Assembly (NCBI GenBank): GCA_963825445.1
Contig: CAWGTM010000036.1
Coordinates: 62,001-126,000, forward strand
Direction: 5' to 3'
DNA: 64,000 nucleotides
Source of the DNA: Actinophytocola sp963825445
GTDB lineage: Bacteria; Actinomycetota; Actinomycetes; Mycobacteriales; Pseudonocardiaceae
In this document: positions 50,098 through 59,236 of the stretch, one piece after another
Layout of the letters: each line of letters begins with the position of its first letter
How positions within the stretch are numbered: the first letter of the stretch is position 1
Translations under genes and position numbers: made by a program
The notes under the pieces: model-generated
What the model was told of the DNA's origin: nothing
What the model saw: the letters and a program-made list of their open reading frames with translations, nothing else
The model's database searches: none

Positions 50098-51619
50098 ATG
50101 ACGACTACGGCGATCATCAATCTGGACTTGCCTGGTCCGGTCATCTCCCGGCATGTGTACGGCCACTTCGCCGAGCACCTGGGCAGGTGCGTCTACGGCG
50201 GGTTCTGGGTGGGCGAGGACGGAGGAGTTCCGAACGTCCGCGGCATCCGCGCGGACGTCGTCGAGGCGCTGCGGGCACTGCGGATCCCGAACCTGCGGTG
50301 GCCAGGGGGTTGCTTCGCCGACACCTACCACTGGCGCGACGGCGTCGGGCCGCGCGAGCAGCGTCCGCGGATGGTGAACAGCCATTGGGGTGACGTCGTC
50401 GAGGACAACTCCTTCGGCACCCACGAGTTCCTCGATCTCTGTGAGCTGTTGGGCGCACAGCCGTACGTGTCAGGCAATGTCGGCTCCGGCTCGGTGCGGG
50501 AGATGGCCGAGTGGGTCGAATACCTCACCCGTGCCGACGACTCGCCGATGGCCGCGTTGCGCCGGGCACACGGGCGGGACAAGCCGTGGCGCGTCCCGTT
50601 CTGGGGAATCGGCAACGAGGCCTGGGGGTGTGGCGGCAACATGCGGGCCGAACAGTACGCGTCCCTGGCCCGCCACTACTCGACGTTCGTGCGTGACCAG
50701 GGCGACAACAAGGTCTACCGGATCGCCGCCGGCCCGAGCGACGCCGACTACGACGTGGACCGAGACCATGATGCGCTCGTTCGACGATCTGGCTGCCGAC
50801 CCGGCCGCGCCGGCGGCTCCGTTCCAGGCGCTGTCGTTGCATTACTACACGATGACCGGTTCCTGGTCGGACAAGGGCGCGGCGACCCGCTTCACCGAAG
50901 ACGAATGGTACGTCGCGTTGTCCCGCGCCTCGCTCATGGAGGAGTACCTCACTCGGCACAGCACGGTGATGGACCGCTACGACCCGCACCGCAAGGTCGG
51001 GCTCGTGGTCGACGAATGGGGCACCTGGTGGAACGTTGAGCCAGGCACCGATCCGGGGTTCCTGTATCAGCAGAACACGTTGCGCGATGCCCTGGTGGCC
51101 GCAGTACATTTCGACGCTTTTCACCGGCACGCCGACCGGGTGGTCATGGCCAACATCGCCCAGACGGTCAACGTGCTTCAGGCGATGCTGCTCACCGACC
51201 CGGAATCCGGCGCGCTCGTGCGGACGCCCACCTACCACGTGTTCGAGATGAGCACGGGCCACCATGACGCGGCGTCGTTGGACGTCCACCTGCGCGATGT
51301 TCCGACCGTCGAGTCGGACGGGCGAGAGCTCGGCCTCGTCTCGGTCACGGCGTCGACCAAAGACGACAGCGCGCTCGTCTCGCTGGCCAATCTGGATATC
51401 GGCTCCTCGGCCGAGGTCGTGCTCGACCTGCGCGGGCGCACCGCACAGTGTCGCGGCGCGCGGATCCTCACCGCACCGACGCCCGCGTCGCACAACACCC
51501 CGCGAACTCCGTCCGCCGTGGCACCCGCCGCGTTCGACGGTGTGCGCGAGCATCCGCGCGGCCTGCTCGTCGAGTTGCCGCCGCACTCCTACCTCACAGC
51601 CGAGCTCCAGCTCACCTGA
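50098..51619 (+). pseudogene. GH51 alpha-L-arabinofuranosidase, split by a frameshift
   Basis: The two halves of one intracellular GH51 enzyme lie in different frames. Frame 1 from ATG 50098 (GGAAGG upstream) covers residues 1 to about 221: HVYGHFAEHLGRCVYGGFWV, LRWPGGCFADTYHWRDGVGP and the acid/base Glu in WGIGNEAWGCGG (about 174). The second frame resumes with TETMMRSFDDLAADPAAPAA, and contains the nucleophile Glu in LVVDEWGTWW, then VNVLQAMLLTDP. The expected junction is D-W-T-E-x-M-M, but the bases read GTGGACCGAGAC, consistent with loss of five bases near 50757. Both catalytic residues survive, so a single error or a recent mutation is the only lesion. First gene of the second CUT1 operon. 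Confidence 0.85.
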
Positions 51620-51672
51620 CCCGCCGCGATGCGGCACCGATACCGAACATCGGCCAACCAAAGGAGTCGTCA

Positions 51673-52989
51673 ATGATGACACGCAGATACCGATCCAGGG
51701 CGCTGGGCGTTCTGGCAGGCACGATGGCGGCAGCCCTCGCGCTGTCGGCCTGTTCGTCAGGTCCGGAAGCAAGCGACTACCAGGAAGGCGATCCGTACAC
51801 CCTCACCGTCTGGACCAACTACACCGGCGAGGCCGGCCTGGCCTGGTTCGACAGCGTGGCCAAGGAGTTCGAGGCCTCGCACGAGAACGTCACGGTCAAG
51901 GCCCAGCACATCCAGAACGAGGAGCTGGACGGAAAGCTCCAGACGGCGCTGAACTCCGGTGACGCACCGGACATCTTCCTGCAGCGCGGCGGCGGCAAGA
52001 TGCGGGACATGGCCGAGGCGAAACAGCTCCTCGATCTCACCGGCAGCACGGTCGACTCTCCCGAACTGCGCGAAAAGCTCGGCGACGCGCCGTACGAAAC
52101 GCTCACCGTCGACGGCAAGCTGCTGGGCGCGCCGCAGCTGGTGCAGCCCGGTGGCATCTGGTACAGCAAGGATCTGTTCACCACGGCAGGCATCACCGAG
52201 ATCCCGAAGACGGTCGACGAGCTGGCCGACGCGATCGACAAGCTCAAGGGCGCCGGCATCACCCCGATCGCGCTCGGTGGCAAGGACGCCTGGCCCGCCG
52301 CCCACTGGTACTACTTCTTCGCGCTACGCGAGTGCTCGGCGGACACCCTCGAGGCGACGAACGACTCGCTGGACTTCTCCGACCCGTGCTACGAGAAGGC
52401 GGCCAAGGACGTCGTCGACCTGACTGCCCTCGAGCCGTTCAACGAAGGCTTCCTGAACACGTCCGCGCAGCAGGGCGCCAGCAGTTCGGCGGGCCTGCTC
52501 GCCAACCACAAGGCGGCCATGGAGCTGATGGGCAACTGGGAGCCCGGCGTCGTCAAGGACCTCACTCCGGACAAGCAACCGCTTCCCGACCTGGGTTGGT
52601 TCCCGTTCCCGCAGGTGGCGTCCGGCCAGGGTGACGCGACCGCGCTCATGGGCGGCAAGGGCGGCTTCTCCTGCTCGGCCGGTGCGCCGAAGGAGCTGTG
52701 CGGGGAGTTCCTCGCGCTGATGAACTCGGAGCAGAACCAGGAGAGCTTCTACACCGCGTTCGGTTCGATACCGCTGCACGTCGACGCCCAGGACGTGGTG
52801 AAGAACGACTACGACAAGCAGATGATCGAAGCCCTCAACGAGGCGACCTACGTGTCGGACTTCCTGGACACCAACTATGGCCAGAAGGTCGGCACCGTGC
52901 TGAACCAGTCGGTCGTGGAGCTGCTGACGGGGGAGACGGATCCCGCGGGGTTCGTCAAGGCGATCACCGAAGCCGCCGACCGGAAATAG
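51673..52989 (+). CDS. CUT1 sugar ABC transporter substrate-binding lipoprotein (second locus)
   Basis: A 438-residue lipoprotein. ATG 51673 has AAGGAG six bases upstream. Signal: ALGVLAGTMAAALALSACSS with lipobox LSAC. Fold marks: TLTVWTNYTGEAGLAWFDSV, GDAPDIFLQRGGGKMRDMAE, LVQPGGIWYSKDLFTTAGIT and GITPIALGGKDAWPAAHWYY, then GNWEPGVVKDLTPDKQPLPD. Clearly a family-1 oligosaccharide binder, distinct in sequence from the first locus. Lies 54 bases after the GH51 gene, so an arabino-oligosaccharide is the likely ligand. Confidence 0.92.
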   Translation: MMTRRYRSRALGVLAGTMAAALALSACSSGPEASDYQEGDPYTLTVWTNYTGEAGLAWFDSVAKEFEASHENVTVKAQHIQNEELDGKLQTALNSGDAPDIFLQRGGGKMRDMAEAKQLLDLTGSTVDSPELREKLGDAPYETLTVDGKLLGAPQLVQPGGIWYSKDLFTTAGITEIPKTVDELADAIDKLKGAGITPIALGGKDAWPAAHWYYFFALRECSADTLEATNDSLDFSDPCYEKAAKDVVDLTALEPFNEGFLNTSAQQGASSSAGLLANHKAAMELMGNWEPGVVKDLTPDKQPLPDLGWFPFPQVASGQGDATALMGGKGGFSCSAGAPKELCGEFLALMNSEQNQESFYTAFGSIPLHVDAQDVVKNDYDKQMIEALNEATYVSDFLDTNYGQKVGTVLNQSVVELLTGETDPAGFVKAITEAADRK

Positions 52990-53001
52990 GGACCAGAACA
53001 C

Positions 53002-54009
53002 ATGGAGACAGCCGCGCACGTAAACCGCGACGTGCCGGACAGTGCGCGGACCGGGGACAGCGCCGAGGCGCCGGCCCCGGCCCGCGGGCCGGCTCGGGGT
53101 CGCCGAGTGCCCTGGCGGCAGTGGGCGGAGATCGCGCTGCTCGCCGGCCCGGGGATCATCGTCTTCGTCACGTTCGTGATCGTGCCCGTCCTCATGGCCG
53201 GGTACTACGGCTTCTTCGAATGGAGCGGATACGGGGTCCCGACCGAGTTCATCGGCCTGCGCAACTACGAGCTGATCTTCACCGACGCCGCGTTCCTCGA
53301 GGCGATGTCGCACAACGGGTTCATCCTCGTCATGTCGCTGATCCTGCAGGGGCCGGTGGCGATCGGGATCGCCCTGCTGCTGAACCGGAGGATGCGCGGG
53401 CGTTCCCTCATCCGCGTGTTGATCTTCGTTCCGTATGTGATCTCAGAGGTCATCGTCGCGATCGGTTTCAGCCTCATGCTGCACCCCGCCGGTGCGGTCA
53501 ACGATGTGCTGGACCGGATCGGGCTCGGTGGTCTGGCGATGGACTGGCTCGCCGACCCGGACCTCGCGATCTGGACGCTGATGCTGATCCTGGTGTGGAA
53601 GTACATCGGGTTCGCGGTCATCCTCATGCTCGCCGGCCTGCAAGGGATCCCCGACGAGCTGCGCGAAGCGGCCGCGATCGACGGCGCGTCGTACTGGCAG
53701 ACGCAGTGGCACATCACGCTGCCGCTGCTCGGCCCGACCATCAGGATCTGGGCATTCCTGTCCATCATCGGCTCGCTGCAGGTGTTCGACCTGGTGTATG
53801 TGATCTGGGGCCAGTACGTGGCCGACACCGCCGGGACATCGACGATGGCGACCTACATGGTGGCCAACGGCCGGACTTCCGGCGAGTACGGCTACGGCAG
53901 CGCCGTCGCCGTGGTGATCTTCGTGATCTCGCTCGTGATCGCGCTCATCTACCAGCGGTTCGTGCTGCGCCGCGACACCGAGGGCGCGCTGACTGAAGGT
54001 GTGGCCTGA
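53002..54009 (+). CDS. CUT1 sugar ABC permease (first of pair, second locus)
   Basis: A 335-residue permease with an Ala/Pro-rich cytosolic start and six membrane segments beginning WAEIALLAGPGIIVFVTFVI. EAA loop: ELREAAAIDGASYWQTQWHI, TLP. Twelve bases after the binding-protein stop; its own stop overlaps the next start. Pairs with the following permease. Confidence 0.92.
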   Translation: METAAHVNRDVPDSARTGDSAEAPAPARGPARGRRVPWRQWAEIALLAGPGIIVFVTFVIVPVLMAGYYGFFEWSGYGVPTEFIGLRNYELIFTDAAFLEAMSHNGFILVMSLILQGPVAIGIALLLNRRMRGRSLIRVLIFVPYVISEVIVAIGFSLMLHPAGAVNDVLDRIGLGGLAMDWLADPDLAIWTLMLILVWKYIGFAVILMLAGLQGIPDELREAAAIDGASYWQTQWHITLPLLGPTIRIWAFLSIIGSLQVFDLVYVIWGQYVADTAGTSTMATYMVANGRTSGEYGYGSAVAVVIFVISLVIALIYQRFVLRRDTEGALTEGVA

Positions 54010-54881
54010 TGTCCACTGCTGTCGCATCCGGCAGGACCGCTCGCGGGGAGCAACGCTCGGTGGTGACCGGGCGGGGGAGCGTGACCGCCTACCTGGTCGC
54101 GTTCGCCCTGGTCGGGCTGTGTCTGGCGCCCGCCGTCTACATCATCCTGGGTGGGTTCCGGACGAACTCCCAGATCATCCGGTCGCCGGCCGGTCTGCCG
54201 GAGCCCTGGGAGGTCGGCAACTACACCGGGCTACTGGCCGGCGAGGTGTTCTGGCAGCAGCTCCTCAACTCGGTGATCGCGGCGGTGGGCACCACGGTCG
54301 GCGTCGTCGTGCTCGGTCTCATGGCCAGCTTCGTGATCGCCCGCTATCCGTTCAAGATCAAGCACCTGGTGTACTCGCTCTTCGCCGCGGGACTCATGTT
54401 CCCCGTCACGGTGGCGATCACCCCGCTCTACATCATGGTGCGCGACCTCGGACTGACCGACACACTGGCCGGAGTCGTCCTGCCGCAGATCGCGTTCGCC
54501 ATGCCGACCACCGTGATCATCCTCGTGCCGTTCCTGCGAGCCATCCCGAAGGAGTTGGAGGAGGCCGCGCTCATCGACGGCGCGAGCCGACTCGGCTTCT
54601 TCGTCCGGATGGTCGTTCCGCTGTCCCTGCCCGGCGTGATAACCGTGGGGATCCTGGCCTTCGTGGCGAGCTGGAACAGCTATCTGCTGCCACTGTTCCT
54701 GCTCAGCGACAACGAGTTGTACACCCTGCCACTGGGAGTGCAGGCGTTCGCATCGCAGTACTCGGTGGACACCGCGCGCGTGCTGGCATTCGTCTCGCTG
54801 TCGATGATCCCCGCACTCATCTTCTTCTCCATCTTCGAACGCCGAATCATCAGTGGTCTGACCGGGGCAGTGAAGGGGTGA
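54009..54881 (+). CDS. CUT1 sugar ABC permease (second of pair, second locus)
   Basis: A 290-residue permease; ATG 54009 overlaps the previous stop (TGATG). Membrane segments from VTAYLVAFALVGLCLAPAVY to FVSLSMIPALIFFSIFERRI. EAA loop: ELEEAALIDGASRLGFFVRM. Ends the operon; no ATPase gene follows, again pointing to a shared MsiK-type ATPase. Confidence 0.92.
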   Translation: MSTAVASGRTARGEQRSVVTGRGSVTAYLVAFALVGLCLAPAVYIILGGFRTNSQIIRSPAGLPEPWEVGNYTGLLAGEVFWQQLLNSVIAAVGTTVGVVVLGLMASFVIARYPFKIKHLVYSLFAAGLMFPVTVAITPLYIMVRDLGLTDTLAGVVLPQIAFAMPTTVIILVPFLRAIPKELEEAALIDGASRLGFFVRMVVPLSLPGVITVGILAFVASWNSYLLPLFLLSDNELYTLPLGVQAFASQYSVDTARVLAFVSLSMIPALIFFSIFERRIISGLTGAVKG

Positions 54882-55028
54882 CGCGCTGGACGGTGGGCCG
54901 GACCCGCTGACGGGTGGGGCAGTGAGTACGGGCGAACTACGGGCAGCGCGGTGCAAGTGGCAACCCCTACGGTGCCCGTGGCGCAGGCCGCGCCCTGGCC
55001 AGTCGCGCCCTGATCACTGGGAGAACAC

Positions 55029-56000
55029 ATGACAGTCCGGCGGCCGAGCGAGCAGATGCCCGCTCTGGAACACGCCAAGGCTCACGCGGCGCACGTCCTC
55101 GGGCCACAGACCGCCAAGCGGCTCGCCATGTTCCGCAACGGCGTCATCTACGTCGATCCCGGTGGATGGGCGCGGTTCCTGGGCTGGCTGGTCGACGTCG
55201 TCGTGTCAGTGCTCTGTATGGCGGTCAGTGTCCTCGTCACGGTCGGCGTGGCCCGCGCGGCCGGCCTCGACAACCAGACGGCAGGCGGGATCGGGATCGT
55301 GACCCTGTTCCTGGCGCCGATGCTGTATGGCGGGTTGTGCTTCCGCAACGGCCGCGCGCTCGGCGGGGTACTCACCGGCACCCAGGTCGTACGCATCAAG
55401 GACGGTGGCCGGATCGGCGGCTGGGCGTCATGGGCGATGCTGATGCGACTCCTGTATCCACTGCTGGCCATCGGCATGATCGCCGGCGCGCTTGGGCGGC
55501 GGTGGAACAGTCCCGGATTCGGACAGGGTCAGTGTGGACGCCCGCGCCATCCGCCGGCTCCATGCCGTCGGCATCACATGACCCGGAGGCGACGTGTGGG
55601 CCTACTGGCCTTGGTGATCGGCCTGGCGACGGTGGTTGTCGGCACCGTCGCGGCATGTGGCGGCGGTGCCGCGCGTGCGTGCGAGGAGGCACTGACCGCC
55701 GCCGCGACATCCGTGGACGGTGTGGTCGGGGCCGAGTTCACCTGCGAGCGGTCGTTCGGCAACCCGAGCCAGGAGGGGTCGGTCACGATCGCGGGCGCTA
55801 CCGAGGCGGTGGTGGTGGCGGTGATGGAGGACGTACTCCAGGCGTTCGCCGCCTCGACCGAACTGGGCGACGCGACCGTGGTGTACACCGAGTTCGCCAA
55901 CGAGGACGGCACCATCTCGGTCGACCCGGTCCAGGCCGGATTCAACGGGACGCCGTCGATCCGCGACCTCCGCGAGCACTACGGCATCACCCCCGGCTGA
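55029..56000 (+). CDS. RDD-family membrane protein reading in frame into a small lipoprotein
   Basis: One 323-residue frame joins two unlike parts. Residues 1-165 are an RDD-type membrane protein: GWARFLGWLVDVVVSVLCMA (R/D motif), TLFLAPMLYGGLCFRNGRAL and GGWASWAMLMRLLYPLLAIG. From ATG 55578 (HHMTRRRRVGLLALVIGLAT) the same frame is a lipoprotein: signal with lipobox TVAAC, then ACEEALTAAATSVDGVVGAE and FTCERSFG. In another frame the RDD part continues as VPDSDRVSVDARAIRRLHAV and GIT with a TGA overlapping that ATG (ATGA). The natural pair is therefore probably two genes, and a one-base shift near 55500 fused them. Confidence 0.68.
   Translation: MTVRRPSEQMPALEHAKAHAAHVLGPQTAKRLAMFRNGVIYVDPGGWARFLGWLVDVVVSVLCMAVSVLVTVGVARAAGLDNQTAGGIGIVTLFLAPMLYGGLCFRNGRALGGVLTGTQVVRIKDGGRIGGWASWAMLMRLLYPLLAIGMIAGALGRRWNSPGFGQGQCGRPRHPPAPCRRHHMTRRRRVGLLALVIGLATVVVGTVAACGGGAARACEEALTAAATSVDGVVGAEFTCERSFGNPSQEGSVTIAGATEAVVVAVMEDVLQAFAASTELGDATVVYTEFANEDGTISVDPVQAGFNGTPSIRDLREHYGITPG
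55578..56000 (+). CDS. Small secreted lipoprotein (alternative reading of the fused frame)
   Basis: If the RDD gene is frame-corrected, this is a separate 140-residue lipoprotein from ATG 55578: Arg-rich start, hydrophobic core LALVIGLATVVVGTVAAC, then acidic mature part (TAAATSVDGVVGAEFTCERS, YTEFANEDGTISVDP). Overlap ATGA with the corrected RDD stop supports it. Confidence 0.5.
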   Translation: MTRRRRVGLLALVIGLATVVVGTVAACGGGAARACEEALTAAATSVDGVVGAEFTCERSFGNPSQEGSVTIAGATEAVVVAVMEDVLQAFAASTELGDATVVYTEFANEDGTISVDPVQAGFNGTPSIRDLREHYGITPG

Positions 56001-56382
56001 GGAACGACCGCGCGCCGCGACGTGCGGGGACGTGCGGGGACGTGCGGGGATGTCGCGTACGGCCGCACGTACGGTCTGCCGACGGTCCCGCGCAGCGGTG
56101 GCCACTGCGTCGCCGGCCGGTCCGCCACAACGGGCATCCTGGCCGGCCGACCCGGCGGCGAGTACCTGGCGGCCGTGGCCGCCTACGCCGCACTGCCGTC
56201 CGGGTACGAGGCGGCGCGCGCCGCGGAGGCGGCCACGCGCTGCCTGCTGCCCGAGAACGGCGCCGACCACCTGCGGGGCGGTGATCGAGAGCTACGGACG
56301 GCTCGGTGCCCGCGGTAGGCGGGTGCGTTCGGGAACGGCCGAAGTCCTGAAATCGCCGGTGACGACCGTTTACCCTCCTGGT
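56001..56382. other. Gap with a short tandem repeat
   Basis: Three exact copies of CGTGCGGGGA lie at 56021-56050. A frame through 56318 reads GILAGRPGGEYLAAVAAYAA, LPSGYEAARAAEAATRCLLP, which looks protein-like and could be the end of a lost gene, but no start or ribosome site supports it. Confidence 0.35.
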
Positions 56383-56928
56383 GTGGACGAGACGATCACT
56401 GAGGTCAAGGAGTTGCGGTTCCAGCTGTACGCCCTGCGGGACCGGGTGAATCGGCTGGAGACGGGGCTGTTCCGTGCGGTGGTCGCGCTCGGTTCGGCCG
56501 CCATGGTGCTCGGCTGGTTCGTGCCGTTCCTGATGGCGACCGGGAAGGGCAGCGGGGACGAGGACGACTCGATCGCCCTGCTGCCGACGATCTTCGGTAT
56601 CGGCGACGCGGGCGACGGCCCCTTCAGCGGGGAAGCGGTGGTGGCCGCCGTCGTCGTCGGGGTGTTCGGCCTGGCGATCCTCGTCGCGCTGGTCGTCCTG
56701 CTCGGCCTGTTCCGGGACCGCGTCAGCAGGCGCCGGGTCCGGTTCGCTCGGATCTGCGGCATCGTCCTGCTGGTCGCGTGCGCGATCGGCTGGCTCCTGG
56801 TGTTCGCCCTCGCCGGTCACTTCGAAGGCCGTACCAGCGCGTTCTCCCCGGCCACCCTGTGCTTCACCATCGGGGGCTGTGCCATGCTCGCCGCCGCCGC
56901 GCTCCATCCCACCGACTGGCGCGACTGA
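56383..56928 (+). CDS. Small membrane protein with coiled-coil start
   Basis: A 181-residue protein, GTG 56383. A charged helix (ETITEVKELRFQLYALRDRV, NRLE) precedes four hydrophobic segments: AVVALGSAAMVLGWFVPFLM, VVAAVVVGVFGLAILVALVV, ICGIVLLVACAIGWLLVFAL and LCFTIGGCAMLAAAALHP. No family recognised. No ribosome site is visible, so the exact start is uncertain. Confidence 0.62.
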   Translation: MDETITEVKELRFQLYALRDRVNRLETGLFRAVVALGSAAMVLGWFVPFLMATGKGSGDEDDSIALLPTIFGIGDAGDGPFSGEAVVAAVVVGVFGLAILVALVVLLGLFRDRVSRRRVRFARICGIVLLVACAIGWLLVFALAGHFEGRTSAFSPATLCFTIGGCAMLAAAALHPTDWRD

Positions 56929-57221
56929 ATACCGGGCCTTCGATGATCGACCCCACTTGGGCGGGTTCGCCACCCTGAGTTGTCGAGGCTTCACCCAGTT
57001 GAAATCCGTGAATGTGATTCACGATCTATTCAGAGTTATCACGGATGGTAGTCATGGCTGGTCTCACGTCTCGCGAACGGTGACGGAGAGTTGCCGATTA
57101 GGTAACCGGTGCTGGGGTAATGGCGTGATGAGCCGTGGCGATCAGTTCACCAACGTGAGGTGTGAATCACTTCGGCGACATCGCTCGCAGGCGTTCAGAA
57201 CCCAATGTGAGGAGGTACGCA
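56929..57221. promoter_or_regulatory. Upstream region with inverted repeat CGTGAAT-GTG-ATTCACG
   Basis: A perfect inverted repeat (57007-57023) and a related half-site GTGAATCAC (57162-57170) lie in this AT-richer gap before a small gene. It may be an operator; the cognate regulator is unknown. No gene is seen. Confidence 0.4.
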
Positions 57222-57494
57222 ATGCGTACCTTGTCCAAGGTGTCCAGTAGATATTCGGCGCGCACGACTTTGGTGATGGGATTCTCGATCGTCGTCGTGC
57301 TGAGTGTGTCGGCGGCGCTCGTCACCTGGCCCGGATCATCGGTCCCGGGCGTGGTTGCGGTGCTGGGGTTCGCGCTGGTCGTCACCGTGTTCGTTCAGGT
57401 CCGGCGTGCGCTGCGCAGGGCGTCAGCGCTGATCGACACAATTCTACGTGAGGAGGTCGGCCCGGATCCGGCAGCCGAAGACGGAAGCGGTTGA
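57222..57494 (+). CDS. Small membrane protein (90 aa)
   Basis: ATG 57222 has AGGAGG seven bases upstream, giving strong support despite the small size. The product has two hydrophobic segments (TTLVMGFSIVVVLSVSAALV and GVVAVLGFALVVTVFVQVRR) and a charged tail (ALIDTILREEVGPDPAAED). No family recognised. Confidence 0.65.
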   Translation: MRTLSKVSSRYSARTTLVMGFSIVVVLSVSAALVTWPGSSVPGVVAVLGFALVVTVFVQVRRALRRASALIDTILREEVGPDPAAEDGSG

Positions 57495-57539
57495 GGCGGT
57501 GGAGGGTTCCCACATCGCGCCTTTCTCGATACAGTCCCA

Positions 57540-57555
57540 TTGGGAGCGCTCCCAA
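57540..57555. promoter_or_regulatory. CebR-type operator (TTGGGAGCGCTCCCAA)
   Basis: A 16-base perfect palindrome that contains the exact CebR box TGGGAGCGCTCCCA of Streptomyces, where CebR represses cellobiose/cellotriose uptake and cellulase genes. It ends 32 bases upstream of the start codon of the SMP-30-like gene. Confidence 0.82.
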
Positions 57556-57587
57556 GGTTCCGCCGAGATCCTCACGGAGGAGGACGC

Positions 57588-58586
57588 GTGGCAAGAAACG
57601 TCGCGATGGCCGTGGCCGTCCTGGCCCTGACCGCTCTGAGCGTCACCAACGCCTCCGCCAGACCCGACGGACCGTGTCCCGAGGGACCCTTCGGCGACCC
57701 GCTGCCCTCCCCGAACCCGGTCGCGACCAAGATCGTGGACGGGTTCAACTTCCTGGAGGGACCGACCTGGGACGCCGCGACGCAGACCCTGTTGTTGTCC
57801 CACATGTACGACGGCGCCGGCCCGCAGAACGTCCAGCCCGCCGACATCCTGCGGTTCACCCCGTCAACGGGCACGGTCACGACGGTCATCAGGAACGCGG
57901 GCAGCAACGGGTTGGCGATCAGCCGCGACGGCACCTCCGTCGTCGCGGCGACCCATGACCAGCGCAGCGTGTCCTCGTACAACCTGGCGACCGGTCGGCG
58001 GACGACGATCGCGGCGAACTATCAGGGGCGTTTGTTCAACTCGCCCAACGATGTCACGGTGGCCGCGAACGGAACGGTCTACTTCACCGATCCGAACTTC
58101 CAGCGCGCGAACCGTCCTGACCAGATGTCCGGCAGGACCAGCGTCTTCCGCGTCACCAACGGTGTCGTCACCCTCATCGACGACACGATCCGCCAGCCGA
58201 ACGGCATCGAGCTGTCGCCGGACGGCAGGAACCTGTACGTCGGCGGCAACGCCTCGGGCAAGGTGTTCAGGTATCCCGTCAACGCGGACGGCAGCACCGG
58301 GCCGCGCGGCGACTTCACGCCACTCGGCGGCACCGACGGCGGCACGGTCGACTGCGCCGGAAACGTCTACCAGACCACGTTCGGCGACGGAAAGGTCCAT
58401 GTCTTCTCTCCGGCCGGCCAGTCCCTCGGCACGATCTCGGCCGGGCGCAACGCCACCAACGTCGCGTTCGGCGGGCCGGACCGGACCACCCTTTACATCA
58501 CGTCGGGAACGCCGTCCAGCGGCGGCAACACCGGGAATTTCGGGCTTTACAGCATCCACCTGAACGTTCCCGGCTGGCCTTACTGA
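57588..58586 (+). CDS. Secreted SMP-30/gluconolactonase-like beta-propeller protein
   Basis: A 332-residue exported protein. GTG 57588 has GGAGGAGG upstream. Signal peptide VARNVAMAVAVLALTALSVT ending at NASA. The six-bladed propeller of the SMP-30/gluconolactonase family is seen in ATKIVDGFNFLEGPTWDAAT (metal Glu), FNSPNDVTVAANGTVYFTDP (Asn/Asp ligands), RQPNGIELSPDGRNLYVGGN and GTDGGTVDCAGNVYQTTFGD (Asp). It probably hydrolyses sugar lactones outside the cell, for example gluconolactone or cellobionolactone. The CebR box before it links it to cellulose utilisation. Confidence 0.87.
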   Translation: MARNVAMAVAVLALTALSVTNASARPDGPCPEGPFGDPLPSPNPVATKIVDGFNFLEGPTWDAATQTLLLSHMYDGAGPQNVQPADILRFTPSTGTVTTVIRNAGSNGLAISRDGTSVVAATHDQRSVSSYNLATGRRTTIAANYQGRLFNSPNDVTVAANGTVYFTDPNFQRANRPDQMSGRTSVFRVTNGVVTLIDDTIRQPNGIELSPDGRNLYVGGNASGKVFRYPVNADGSTGPRGDFTPLGGTDGGTVDCAGNVYQTTFGDGKVHVFSPAGQSLGTISAGRNATNVAFGGPDRTTLYITSGTPSSGGNTGNFGLYSIHLNVPGWPY

Positions 58587-58691
58587 ACAGCCGAGACGCG
58601 GGCCGCCACACCGAAATGATCCGCGTTTGTCATGCGCTGGTTTGGTCCGCGCAGCGGTAGTGACGCCGAATTCTGGCGTGATACTGGGAAA

Positions 58692-59165
58692 ATGTTCGCA
58701 ACCGCCGCTCTGGCGCTCGCCGCGAGCCTGCTCGGCGCCCCGCCGGCGCAACAGGCCGCTGACCTGTCCGTCGACCTCCTTGCCCGGGGCACACTGCTCC
58801 TGCCCGGTGCGCGTTACGACGTCGTGATCACCAACCACGGGCCGGACGCGCTCGAGTCCGCGACCGTGGTCGTGACGCTCGAGCACCAGGTGTTGGGGAC
58901 CGCTCCGACAGCGTGTGTCGTTGACACCGTCGCGAGGACAATGACCTGTTCGTTCGGTCCGCTGCCGGCCGGAGGCACCGCGACGGCGAGCGGGTACGTC
59001 AACTACCTGATCACCGGTCCGCCGAGGCAGGTCACGGCCACCGCGAACAGGACGGCGAGCACCCCGGCCGACCCGAACCCCGGCAACGACACCGACACGA
59101 AATCCTGTTGGTACTCCGGCCCTCCGGGGATTCCACTGCCGCCTTACCCGCCGTTGTGGTGCTGA
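58692..59165 (+). CDS. Small secreted protein with a DUF11/CARDB-like domain
   Basis: A 157-residue exported protein; ATG 58692 (GGGAA before it) starts the signal peptide FATAALALAASLLGAPPAQQ, whereas ATG 58632 would add a charged lead. The mature part is a beta-sandwich of the DUF11/CARDB type: LSVDLLARGTLLLPGARYDV, VITNHGPDALESATVVVTLE, CSFGPLPAGGTATASGYVNY and ending in a Pro-rich tail with Cys. Such domains occur in surface and adhesin-like proteins. Function unknown. Confidence 0.72.
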   Translation: MFATAALALAASLLGAPPAQQAADLSVDLLARGTLLLPGARYDVVITNHGPDALESATVVVTLEHQVLGTAPTACVVDTVARTMTCSFGPLPAGGTATASGYVNYLITGPPRQVTATANRTASTPADPNPGNDTDTKSCWYSGPPGIPLPPYPPLWC

Positions 59166-59236
59166 TCGCTGTCGCGGTCATCCGCCCTGCCGGCCGACAG
59201 TGTGGACGGCCGGCCCGCGAACACGTGCGACGGCGT

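Noticed and set aside
56021..56050. CRISPR-like array
   Set aside because: Ten-base contiguous repeats without spacers are simple tandem repeats.
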